Shown piece after piece: positions 44,822-57,100 of a DNA stretch of 64,000 nucleotides (the first letter of the stretch is position 1; every line of letters starts with the position of its first letter). This DNA comes from Diploscapter coronatus. Its lineage: Eukaryota > Nematoda > Chromadorea > Rhabditida > Rhabditidae. The stretch covers positions 59,729,201 to 59,793,200 of the forward strand of contig OZ038422.1 in the NCBI GenBank assembly GCA_964036155.1, given 5' to 3'. The translations under genes were made by a program, and so were the position numbers. Under the pieces are notes generated by a model that was not told the origin of the DNA, made no database searches, and was given only the letters and a program-made list of their open reading frames with translations.

Positions 44822-47108
44822 ATGATCTCAAGCTATCGTACATTTTTTCTAGCCTTACTATTTGGAATCTTGAAGATATCCGATCAGGTATGTGATTTTT
44901 TTAAATCATTTAAATGAATTTTGAAAACTTTGAACGTTTCAAGAAGCTATATTTTTGAAGGATTAAGAAAAATGGAAATTAAAATTTCAGTGTTTGAGTT
45001 CCGGAGTTTGCGGCTCGTCGTATTGCGCAGCCCCACCCGCCGTCTCATGCTCGCCATCCTCCTGCCAGCCCGGATACTCTTGTGGACAATATGTAAGGAA
45101 AATCTACATTTTTTAATTACAAAAATCGAAATGATTATCTCACTAATGGAGAATTTTCAATTCAATCTGAATTAAAAAAAAAAATTTCAGGGCTGCGCGA
45201 GAAACCGAGCCAGGAGTGCGTTGACGAAGAAAATTGTAGAGTATTCTTAATTGTTGAAAATTTTACAAAATTATTACTTTTCAGAAAATAAAAAATGATT
45301 GAAATTTCAGGACGGAATTTTCATCGACAGCATTGATTCGGTCACTACAAAAGATGGCGATTTCCACTATGAGAAGAAAATTCGACAGAAATCGGAAGAA
45401 ACCAGTAGAAGCAGAGAAAAATTGCCTGAAAGGGAGAGGAACATTTTCGGATTGAGACGGGGAAAATTCGAGAAAGTTCTGGAAAGAACCACTACCAGTA
45501 TTCCTGATAACTTCACGCTGATAGAATTGACGGTAAATTTTGAATAATGAACAACTTGCCCTTTTATTACGAAAATGCAAAAAACGACATTTTTAAATGG
45601 TAGATTCGAAATTTCCCCCTAAAATTGTAGAGAAAGAAAAAAGATCGAATTTTGAATATCTGAATCTTTAGAATCCCAACTACATTTTCCGCGAATGTTG
45701 CGAACAAAGAAACCTGCCTGACGCCTGTCTGTCAAAATGCAATTTTAACACGTTCACTAAGGATTCTGTAAGTTATTCTTTTATTTTTTTCTTTTTTCTA
45801 AAAACGAATATTTTATCTCGATGGGTTTAAGCGATTTTTTTATTCGTCCACTATTTCTTCATCATCTTTCCGCAAAAATCTTTTCTTTAAGAGCCTGATC
45901 TTTCATGTTTTTTGCCAAAAATCCAAAGAGAAAGTTGGCACTTGTTTTCACTTTGCCGTATTCCCCCGTTTCTTTTCGCTTTTCCCTATTCTGCCGGTCA
46001 TCAAGCAGCTAATTCCGTCCTTAATCCTGAAGGTGAAGAGCTATTTACGGGGAAATGCTGGTGTGGCAGAAAGTTGAGAGGGGGAAGATCTAGAAAATCG
46101 AAAGATGAACAAGTGAAGGGCATTTTGGTAGTAATCTGCAAGTCACAATTTTGAGAAACAGCATTGAAAAGGATATTTTTTATTTTTAGTTTCTTTCATA
46201 AAAAAAAATTAGGAATTTTTCAAAAGCCTGAAAATTTATTTTATTTTTAGCTCCAAGCGATGTACTTTAAAACAGACGCCTGTCCCTTAGAGGCGGCAGC
46301 AGACATGCAATTTTGCGCAGCCCAGGGACTCGATCATAGCCCAGTAAGTTATCAAATGGTATCATTACCATTTGGTACAAATGATGCCAAGTTGCCAAAA
46401 TTGGCTTTTCAGTGTTGCGCGAGAAATGGAGTGGCCACTACATTAGCTGGAAATAAATGCCTTACTTTCTGTGATCAGCGACCTGACAGGTATTGGGAAT
46501 GTTTGCAATTGTAACTTAAAAGCTAGAATTAGAATATTCTAATTTAAATGCTATTTTCAGCATACTTGAAATAAGTGCTAGTTTTTTGAATTTTTAAGTT
46601 CACCTTGTTTTGAAGAACTCCAAAACAAAAGGAGCACTTTCACTTGTTACGCAATTCACACAGATCGAAAATTGAATCTGCCACAAAAATAGTGGCGCAG
46701 AGCTAGGGCAATTGACCCTATCCTTTTCCCTGCCATTCTATTTTCCCTTTTCCTTCCCAAATTTATCCGATCCCGTTCAGGATAACCAAACTGGATTACT
46801 CCTATGTGCCCTGTTATGACAGGTAAAAAAGCGACTATCCATGAAAGTGGATACGAACAATTTCTGGAGTTCACTGGAAAATTCACTCATTTAAAAAAAT
46901 ATTTTTTTGAGAAATGCTGGTGGAATATTACAAATGAATAAGTTTAGTTTAAAATTAATCGTTAAAAACACAACAAGGGTGAAATTTGCAGTGAATCTAA
47001 AATTTATAAAATAAAAAATCAAATCTTTTTAGATTCGAAGAAATGAAGCGCTGTTTCTTCCACACGATAAAGCAAAAGGCGGAAAAACAGTACATGAGAA
47101 GAAAATAA
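44822..47108 (+). CDS. Secreted DB-module protein (nematode-specific)
   Basis: Nine exons: 44822-44887, 44991-45092, 45191-45235, 45311-45532, 45672-45767, 46251-46343, 46413-46489, 46781-46822, 47033-47108. They encode about 272 residues. The N-terminus MISSYRTFFLALLFGILK is a signal peptide. A short Cys-rich segment follows (CGSSYCAAPPAVSCSPSSC), then a charged spacer with a possible basic cleavage region. The DB module has the spacing FRECCEQRNLPDACLSKC, QFCAAQ, CCARNG, CLTFC and PCYDRFEEMKRCF. DB modules occur in nematode secreted or extracellular-matrix proteins, and their function is unknown. AATAAA lies at 47166. Confidence 0.88.
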
Positions 47109-47377
47109 GCGATTTATTCTAATTTACCTCATTTATATTTTTCTGTAAATATTTCCGAATGTGTAAATAAAGATTATGCTAATTAAAAATAATAAATAGA
47201 AATTCCACGAGTTCCACTCTCTTGGTTCATATCTCTCGCCTTTTCGTTGCTTACGACTATTCGTCCATTGCGCACATTACGCAATGCACACTGGCTGACA
47301 ATTCAAGCCAATCTTGCAATTTTTATTTTTTGCCTTTTTTTATTATTTTTCAAGGAAATTCGACATTTTTCAGAACC

Positions 47378-50300
47378 ATGGCGTCCGCTGCGCTTCAGGA
47401 GATCGGCATTTTTGTGAGTTTTACAAAAATTGAAGATATTTCGGCAATTTATAAATTACGAATTTGTCTAATTTCTGGCCTTTTTTCTTGGGCGCATTTT
47501 TTTTTTAAAGTTTAGGGGTAAATATTAAATTTGTATCTTCCAGGACGTGATAAAACTGCCCGCTGAGAAACAGCTACCGGATTTGCCTGGCACTGCTCCG
47601 GAGACCACCGAGCAGGATGACTATTTCAAGTGAGTTCGGGAAAATGCGAATTTTTAGATTCGGGAGTACTTGCTGGCGAATAAAATAGAAGTATTCTTTG
47701 AAACTTCTAAGATTTAGAGTATTTTGGAGAGAAAGGTAGCTGATCTCAATAAAAAGAACACTTTTCGGAAGACCTTTTAATTTTCGAATTTACAGGTTCA
47801 AGAAGCTGGAAAAGCAGCTGCAACACCTGCAGGTGATGGAGGACTACATCAAGTCCGAGACGCGCAATCTCGAGAAGGAACTCCTCCATGCACAAGAGGA
47901 GGTAAACCAAGAAATTATAAAAAGTAAAAAAAAAAAAACGAAAAATAAACCTCGATTTCCCAATACTGAGTTTAATGATAGGGTCTTTATCTCGAACTCG
48001 TACTTGATAAATTATTGTTTTGTAGTGTGAAATTTCTCGAAAAAGGCATACTGACGACTTATTTTTAGGTGAAGCGCATTCAGTCCGTTCCCCTCGTCAT
48101 CGGACAGTTCCTCGAGGCCGTCGACCACGATCACGCCATTGTGGGCAGCACTACCGGTCATTTTTCATGATTTTTTTTTTTCGAAAGTCGACCATTTTTT
48201 TATTTCTAGAAAAATGGGATAGTTTTGTAGAAAAAAACCATCCCTTTAGAAATGTAAATTTATGCAAATTTTTTTCCAAAAAGAAATAAATTAATTTCTT
48301 ACTTTTCAGGCTCTAACTACTACGTGCGCGTGCTGTCGATTCTGGACAGAGAGCTACTGAAACCGGGCTGCTCCGTGGCGCTGCACAAGTACTCCAACGC
48401 GCTCGTCGACGTTTTGCCCCCCGAGGCTGATAGCTCCATTCAGGTACTGAATTTTTCCAAAAACATAAGGAAATATCATTTTTTAAAATAATTTCTTTGG
48501 GCTCCCATTTTCGAAGTTACATTTTCTCTAGAACTTTGATGCACGAAAAAGGAGTTTTCTTTAAAAAGTAATCAATTTAAAAATTAAAGATGCTACGCCC
48601 CGACGAGAAACCGGATGTGAACTACGCGGACATTGGAGGTCTGGACATGCAGAAGCAGGAAGTGAGGGAGGCCGTCGAGTTGCCGCTCACTCACGGCGAA
48701 CTCTATCAGCAGGTGCGCTTTCATAAAAATTTGACTTTTGTGAAATTCACTCACCCTTTTTCGAATCTTTATCTTTCTAAAGGAAGAATGAACGAATTTG
48801 ACGATAAGTGAAACGTTTTGCCCTGGAAAATAACTCCACTTTTCTCGAATGCTATCAATTTCTAGAAAAAGAAAAGCGATTGATAAAGGAGGGAAGAAAC
48901 CAACTTTTTCAAAAAGGTGAAAAAAATCGACATTTCATTTTTCTGCAGATCGGCATCGACCCGCCTCGTGGAGTGCTGATGTACGGCCCGCCGGGCTGTG
49001 GCAAGACGATGTTGGCGAAGGCGGTCGCCTCGACCACTGCGGCCTCGTTCATTCGCGTCGTCGGGTCCGAGTTCGTCCAAAAGTACCTCGGAGAGGGACC
49101 TAGAATGGTGGGGATTTTTGGAAAATTAAAAATATGCATGTTTTGTTTATAAACTCGCTTCACTTTGAAATACAATCCTTCGAAATATTGGGTGAAGTAC
49201 ATAAATGAGTGAAGATTATAGTGAATCCAAAGTATAAAAGAATGAAATCATTCTGAATTTCTGAGACTTTAAAGAAGAATAAAAAGAAATATTTTGCAGG
49301 TTCGTGACGTGTTCCGTCTGGCGAAGGAGAACTCGCCGTCGATCATCTTCATCGATGAGATCGACGCGATTGCGACGAAGAGATTCGACGCTCAGACCGG
49401 CGCCGACAGGTACCATATTTTGAAAATAATTAGTATAAAGGAAGTATTAGTTCAGAGTTTAAACTGACTCGATAGAAAATCGCAAGCTTTTTCATTAATT
49501 TCATTTTTCTTCTTTATGAAACATTATTTCTAAAATGGATAAGTGTTCCAAATGAGCATTATTGATGAACTGGGTGAATTTTCAAAGTTTTAAGAAAAAA
49601 ACCTGAAAGAAAAACTAAAGAATATTTAGCCAAAAATAGAATTTTGCAGAGAGGTGCAGCGAATTCTGCTCGAGCTGCTCAACCAGATGGACGGTTTCGA
49701 TCAGACGACCAACGTCAAAGTCATAATGGCCACGAGTAAAAATTTCTTGTTTTATTTTAAAATCACTAAATGTGATCCAGAAAATACTCGTCTGAAGTCG
49801 AAAATTGACAACTTTCGAATCGATGTCAAAATTTCTATTAAAATAATTATTGAGTTAAAGCTTCAGTTGGTTTTGATTTAGAATAACTAATTATGAATAT
49901 TGTTTTTGGACCAGATTCATTCAAATGTATTTCTAGTTTGTTTTCAATAAATTAATTTTCCCTTTTTCAGACAGACAGGACACGCTGGATCCTGCTCTGC
50001 TGCGTCCCGGCCGTCTGGATCGCAAGATCGAGTTCCCGCTGCCTGACAGAAGGCAGAAGCGACTCGTCTTCTCGACGATCACCGCCAAGATGAATCTGTC
50101 TGATGATGTCGATTTGGAAGACTACGTCGCCAGGCCTGATAAGGTAAAAATTTTAAACATTTTATCGATTTTCTTGAAAAATTGCAATTTTCTTTCCAGA
50201 TTTCCGGCGCAGACATCAACTCGATCTGCCAGGAGGCCGGCATGCACGCCGTCAGGGAGAACAGATACGTGGTAAGTCAATTTTTAATTTTATGGGTTAC

Positions 50301-50480
50301 GGTAGATGTGCAAATTTCTGCAGTCTATGAAGGTTCTTCTCGAAAGTACCAGTTTTAAATAATTTTAAATTTAGTTAGATTTACAAATATTTTGATTTTT
50401 AGGTTCTGACGAAGGACTTCGAGAAGGCGTACAAGAACGTGATCAAGAAGGACCAGAACGAGTTCGAATTCTACAAATAA
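47378..50480 (+). CDS. rpt-3: 26S proteasome regulatory AAA-ATPase Rpt3
   Basis: Twelve exons: 47378-47413, 47544-47629, 47796-47901, 48069-48156, 48310-48443, 48590-48712, 48949-49107, 49300-49409, 49650-49735, 49971-50143, 50200-50271, 50403-50480. They encode about 416 residues, against 414-418 in animals. Domains in order: an N-terminal coiled coil ([19 protein letters not shown]), an OB domain, then the AAA core. The core has Walker A GPPGCGKT, pore loop [12 protein letters not shown], Walker [10 protein letters not shown] and second-region-of-homology arginines RPGRLDRKI. The C-terminal FYK is the HbYX tail that docks into the 20S ring and opens its gate. It is one of the six ATPases that unfold ubiquitylated substrates. 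An acceptor four bases before the ATG suggests leader splicing. AATAAA is at 50653. Confidence 0.97.
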
Positions 50481-51099
50481 ACGGGCGATGGCAAATCTGG
50501 TACTCCATTTTTCTCCTCCACCTTATTTATTATTACTTATTTAGTGCAAAGATCTGGAAGTCCACTTCATCATTTCCAACTACAATGCAGAATGTTTTAT
50601 CTTATTTATTGAATTGGTTTTGGTTTGAAATGAAAAATATGAAATTTTCGTGAATAAAGAAGGATTTTATCGAAGCACGCCAACTTGATGAATAATTTGA
50701 ATAGGAATGGAATTTAGAAAAAAAAAACCCTAAAATTCGCGACACATGAAAACTCAAAAAATTCTAATCACGTCTCCCTAAATTTATGGATATGCTATAC
50801 AGGTTGATTTTGGCAACATGTTTATGCCATACTTTGTTGATTACGTCATATGATATGGTATCATTAGAGCGATGAAGCGGCGATTTACTGTAGATTTCTC
50901 ATTGTTCTCAAAACTCGCCTATTTTTAAAGCGAAATGTCTAGATTTACGCACGCTAGCTAACCTTTTCGTTGAAATGTTGCTGACCACGACAGCTGACCC
51001 TGTGGGTTTTATCCTCGAGTAACTTTTCTCCCCTCCAACTCTCGGCTTCTAATCATTGTCTAACTAATTTGCTCCCGTCCGTCCGTCATATTTCCTCAG
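50481..51099. other. Intergenic region, rpt-3 to ten-1
   Basis: rpt-3 3' flank (AATAAA at 50653-50658), then about 430 bases presumably containing the upstream ten-1 promoter. No specific motif was recognised. Confidence 0.55.
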
Positions 51100-51106
51100 A
51101 TGCGAA

Positions 51107-54100
51107 ATGTCGGAATATTCCCCAGACCCAGCAGGATTTCAGCTGTTCAAAAGGAAGTACCATGTACGGTCAGTGAAACGAATGTCCCCGGGGAAGAGCG
51201 GTGGGTATATATTTTCCTAATTTCAAGTATCAACTATTTTTATTACCACACTTTTAAATCAAAAAAGATTCAAACGTCTATTTAAATAATTTTTTGTACT
51301 ATAGACTCAGGTTTTATTTTAAATAGTCGTACTTTATATCTTATATCAAAAAGGTAAATCTTTTCTTGGTATAACAGCGAATATTCATTTGAAATGAAGA
51401 TCACACTTTCTCTGGAATATATTTTCCGTAATCTTATAACTCAGGTGCCACAATATTATGTATGTGTTTGACTTTATCCGCCTTATTGCCTCGAATAATT
51501 GGTGGGCCCTATCGATGACCCGCGCTAGACTCGGACAGGCAGAGATTTGACCGCGATGACCTCACGTTCATTGATAATTGCTCGGTCTTCCAAAACACCC
51601 AAACATATTGTGGCAATCCTCAGTCTTTCCTAGACCTAGTAATTATTATATCCGATTACAGTATTCATTGCAATTATAATTTGTTCTAACTTAAAGTTAG
51701 AGGAATAGTTCTGCCGCATACTTTTAACGAATGTTAAATAGATTCAGATATTGTAATTTCTGAACATTGGTTATCTTCATTTTAAATATTCCAGCTCTAA
51801 ATATTGCTATTTTGCCTTGAAAGAAATGTTTATCTTTTTAAATCACGATGAAAGCCCCCTAGATCTAATAAAACCCCTTATCTTTTTTGATCATAAAGTT
51901 TCATGTTATCATTTTTCCTTCCTTCCGAAACCCTTTGCTCAGAATTCGTTGGGCCATAATTCATTGCGGTATTTGCTGGTGTTATGTTGGCAGAATCTAA
52001 GGCCCACAATTCAATTGATTGATCAGTTTTGCTGCTCTATCCTATCTTTCGATTGGGCTCTATTCAATCTATCTGTTCTCAGAGTGACTCACCGTCCCCT
52101 CCCATACTTTACGATGAGAAATAGTGCTGTTATCTGAGATAGAATGTGGGAGATTTAGAGATTCAGAAAATGGGCGAGAATAGGTTAGGTCGATTGATCT
52201 TTTGCTGATAGAGCACAAAATCTAAAAATCTAGAATCCAGAACTCTTTCATCACTTTGACACGCATTTCGACATATCTATTTTCAAGTAAATCTGGGCTT
52301 CTTGAAAATGCCAGATTGCTGAATTTTAGCAAAGATCCTATTTAAATTTGAAAATGGAGCAGATTCAAAAAATGTATTACTTCTATCATCGACCATGGAC
52401 CAATTTTAAAGAAAATTCCCATTAACTTAAGTTTGAAGTTAACTTAGAGCATTACCCTCGATCATATTTTCACAGATAAAGCCCAAATTTCTTGGTCCCG
52501 CCCCTTTCGGCCTTTTTCGAGGTGTGACCGAGAGGCTCTCTGTGTCAACACAATCAAAAGCGCCCTGCTGCTGGTGCAGCTCTTATATTTTGGCTGTGGA
52601 GTCTTACTCTCATAGATTTAGTCTTACTGTAAACTTCTAATAAAAGCCTCCTTATTAACAGAAGACCCTAGCTAGATTAGGCCGAAGTTAGAAGATCTGA
52701 GCTTGTATTTTAGATTCTATACCGTATTTATTTCTTTTTAGTAATTATTGTTTTCTATTCTTAGATGCTTGATACTTTTAATCATTGACTTTCAGCGTCC
52801 CCTGCGTCTTTGCCTGTGCCGGAGCAACTTCGACGTCCTGCGTTTACGGCGAATTTCCATGTACCGTCGTCAAATTCGTTCGACTCGACCCCCGACATGA
52901 GTGAAGACACCTCGACAAGTCCGAGTAGCTCTAGCAAGACTCAAAGCTCGAGGTATTTTTTAGAAAGAACAAAATTAAGGGGCACTTTCTGAAAAAAAAA
53001 TAGCCCAACGGGATGGAACCTAAATTTTTTCTAGGATCGCACCTCAGGTTAATACAGCCGTCTTAAATATGAAATATACTCAATTTATTCGTTTTTCAAC
53101 CGTTTCTATAGATTTAGCCGCGGGCCATAGTAAAATGAACTGTAATTTTATGTTTTGATCAAAAGATTTCGAATTTCAGAATGGAAAACGGCGAAAAATT
53201 GCCAGTCGTAGCCCCTGGGATTTTCCACCGCAAGCCCCAGCCAATTTTATCCGTGCTAAATCCCCAACCAGAAGCCTCAGTGTCTTTCTCGCCAGGTACG
53301 ATATATATTAAAGCTCATATCTTAATCTCAACAAATCCGATAATTAGAGGATCTCTCCTTATTCGAATTCGTTTTTTCCTATTTCCTATAATTTCCGCCC
53401 TCGCGCACTGTGTTTTTTCTCTCTCTCTCTCTTGTCTTTTATGGTAATTCCAGACCTTTTGTCACAAAGGGTCATGGCAATTAAACAATTAAAAGTGAAT
53501 CTCGGGCCTGGTCAAAGGAAGGGAAAACAAAGCAAAGAGAGGAGATTGATCTAGCTTTATTAGTTAGTTGTTAGCCATTGGTTCGATGTTCTGGTGACCT
53601 TTCCCCAAAAACTAGCAAAAAGAGAGTTGTGTATTAGGCCTTCTGTGTGTATTTGCGAGGTGTTGTATTATTTGTTCACGCCCTATGTAGTGCCGAACAA
53701 GATATTGAATATCCTAAATCTCTAGAAAGGAACGGATTTTCTTGCTTTTATCTGAAAACCCTATCCCCTCTTTCGAAGTGTCTTGGACTTGGATAGAACA
53801 TTTTGTGGCGATATCTGAGATTTGATCCTTCTGCAATATCTTTAAGTTAAAAATTGAGCGATTTTTAAACCTGGGAAAGGTTCTTTTTATCTAGACCTTA
53901 AGAATTCGTTTTTAATAGTTTCAAACCCCGCCCACCACTAAAATTGATTCATCGCTCCATATGGCATTTAATAGCGGTATATTTCGACATTTAGTGCCCT
54001 ATCATTTGCAATTTCTTTCCTTCGTTCATGATTTCCCACAATACATAAAGGTCTCTTCATCCATTCTATTCATCCTTTTAAACTCTGAATATTTTTCCCA

Positions 54101-57100
54101 CATCATCTTAAATTTATTTTAAGAAGATTCATAATATTTGAAGACTTTGAAATCTTTCATAATCAGATTTTTCTCGCATGCGGGAATTTGTTATGAATCA
54201 GTGTAGGAAATTCGATAAGCGTTCAGCTTAAAATAAACACACTCTAATCACATGTTAAGACATACAATTTGAAAACCCCCTGACATATAATTTCGTGATT
54301 TTTCGAAGTTCAAATTTCACACATCTGGTAATACGCTTTTTGTCGTAGTGTTCACTCGCTTGTCTGACTCTCTATGCTCTCTTTAATTTTCAAACTATTT
54401 CTCATTTCGGCCTTCTACGATTTTTTTTGCATTGGAAATGTGCGCAATGGCTTGTATTCAACAGCTGCGCGGGGAGCTAAACTTTTCGGAAAATTAGAAT
54501 CTATTAAATTTCGCAAATATCATATTTATATATTTTCGAATATATATTATTGTGACATTTTTATGGACTTCACAGATTTTTCATGAATATTACGATTTTT
54601 AGAATCGATTTAGTTGAGATTTTTATACTTCCTATATTTTTCCCCTGCAATAACATTACGATCCCTTGCGGATAGCCATTTTTCATGATTAATGAACTTC
54701 TTTTCTTTATCTAATCTATTGATTATTAGGTAATGCGAGGGTCTGAGTCTGTTCGTCTTTCCTAATAGATAATGTGTTCTTTCCTCACTCCTTGCCTATT
54801 TCCCCTGACCCGTCACTCCTCACTTTTTGCCGATTGCCTAAGCCAAAGTCAACAATGTTCTGAGTGAATGACCGAGCGACATGTCGCCAATTTTTCCAAC
54901 CAAATAACATTCAAATTTCACGCTTCGCAAAAGGGGCGAAATGCCGGATACGCGAATTATGCGCATTCCCCTGGAAATTTAAATTTGTACTCAATGTACG
55001 GAAATTTGGCAATGGTTAAAATTGTCGTGAATGTTCAAATCAACTTTTAAGTTTGTTTAAAAATCCGATTTATAACTTGTAATTTCAAAGATATACCCAA
55101 TTGTTTGTTTTAGCTTTTCATAGAAATTTTGAAGATTGCCTCATAAATTTAACTCAATCTTCAGATTTTTCGCAAAAATTTAATTGAATCTTCACAACAC
55201 TACTAGTAAATTGAACCAATCTTCAAAATTGTCGTGTAGAAATGTGTCCAAATCCAAAATCTCGTGTCATTTTGATGGGCGAATCTACTTCAATACACCA
55301 ATACTCCAAGCTTGTCACTCACTTTTTCATTCCCTCATTCGCGTCCATGAATATACCCATAAAAGTTTGCCTAACATTTTACTAGCACACAGATTGCAGC
55401 CTTCTCTCATTTCTTCCTTTTGTATATTCAAAACGTTCTTTTCAACGTTTTCCATTTTCCCAAACGATTATATTATACTTCACATCGTAAAGTTCACATT
55501 TTTCTGGAAATAGTACTTTTTCAAAAAATGTACTGTGCAAGATTTTTATAGATTGACCAAAGAGTTATCTGCATTTTCAAAAATTACCCTAAATAAAATT
55601 AAACAGAATCTTTATAATTTTGTGAGAGATTTTTTAAAACCAAGAATATAAGTGCACCTGCTTCTACTATAAGAATTTTACGGTATATCGTATATTTCAT
55701 TCCTTTATAGGGGTAAAGAAGATACGCTTGATTTGCACATATCAAGGACTTTTCTACGAATATTTATCCTTTTCCCCACGCCGCTAGGACAAAGTTTCTC
55801 AAACTTTTATCTGAAAGTAGCAGAAATGGAAAAACACCCCCTAAATGCAGCATTTCCATATCTTTTCTGGGTCATTACGGTTCGTAAAGTCCTATTCGAA
55901 TTATGCACTCTTTTCAGCATAAATTCTCTGAAAATCCTAGCTTTAAAAGAATATTTAATTTTTTAAAATTACTTCAGCATAATTCTATGAAAATCCTGAC
56001 TTTTCAAAAGAATTTTCATTCGCTCTAAATTATGCCAAATTCTCACGCCTAGGATATTTAGCCTTGAAAAGAGTCAGATTTGGATTGAAACTAGAAGCCC
56101 CTTCCGGTTGGCTTTATTTAAGCCTATTCTTTTTCGGACTTTTAAAGGCAATTTTCCGCATTTTTTGGACTTTTTAACAAGTTTTAGTAGTGACCTTTCA
56201 AAATAATACCCATCTTTATTAAATTCATTTACTTTTCGAAATATCTTGAAGCAAGTGATTTTTACGAAAATGTAGGCTAACCGTATAAAATTCGAACCTT
56301 TCCGATTTCAAATCGTCATATTCATCGGAAAATTATTACCGCTATTTGAATAATGACTTTCGAACTAGTGCCAATTTTTGTACAAGTCGTCATTTTTATT
56401 GTATTTTTTGACCTTTTACTAAAGATCAAAAATAATAATGTCCACTTTCTTTTCCTAGCCAATTTGGCATTCGCGAATTTCTCGCGAGTTTTTTCGTGCT
56501 TCTCCCTGGACTTTTCCGAAATTCGTGCATCCCATTTCGGGCCATTTTGGGCAATAACATCTCTGCTTCTTTGTACTCTCTGCAGCACGCAACATTGCCC
56601 TGGGGACCGCCGCTGCCAAATTTGACGACAAGGTCATTCTTTATTGTTAGGGCATGTCTATAAAATTTCGACATTAGCATTACTTTAACTTATGGTTTTA
56701 ATTGAGAGAAGCTTACCTTCGTTTTAATTCTGCTTTTAAGATTAAATACGGCGTTTCTATTAGTTCTAAATGAAAGTTTGATTGAGAAAAACTGATCTTC
56801 ACCAAAAATATTACATTTTATACTTAGGATTCATTTCTGATACGTTAAAAGCTGATCTTCGCCTAAATCCTCCACTTTCTAAGATCTAAATGAATTTGTT
56901 TCAATATGGTGCTAATGAGGGTGTCTTGTTTCGTTTCATGTCTCTCAATTAGAATGTGAATATGCGTAAATCATATAAATCCCTTATATTCATGATTTGT
57001 CACCTGTGCCTATAATAGAAGGGAAAGAGATTGTGCATATTAGTCCTTTCTCTCAGTCAGATATTGCAGCCAGTCAGAGGGGCGGCTCTAGGTTCCACCA

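Noticed and set aside
56322..56680. Overlapping open frames on both strands in the ten-1 intron
   Set aside because: No coding composition except a 55-base GC-rich island, reported separately as a low-confidence observation.
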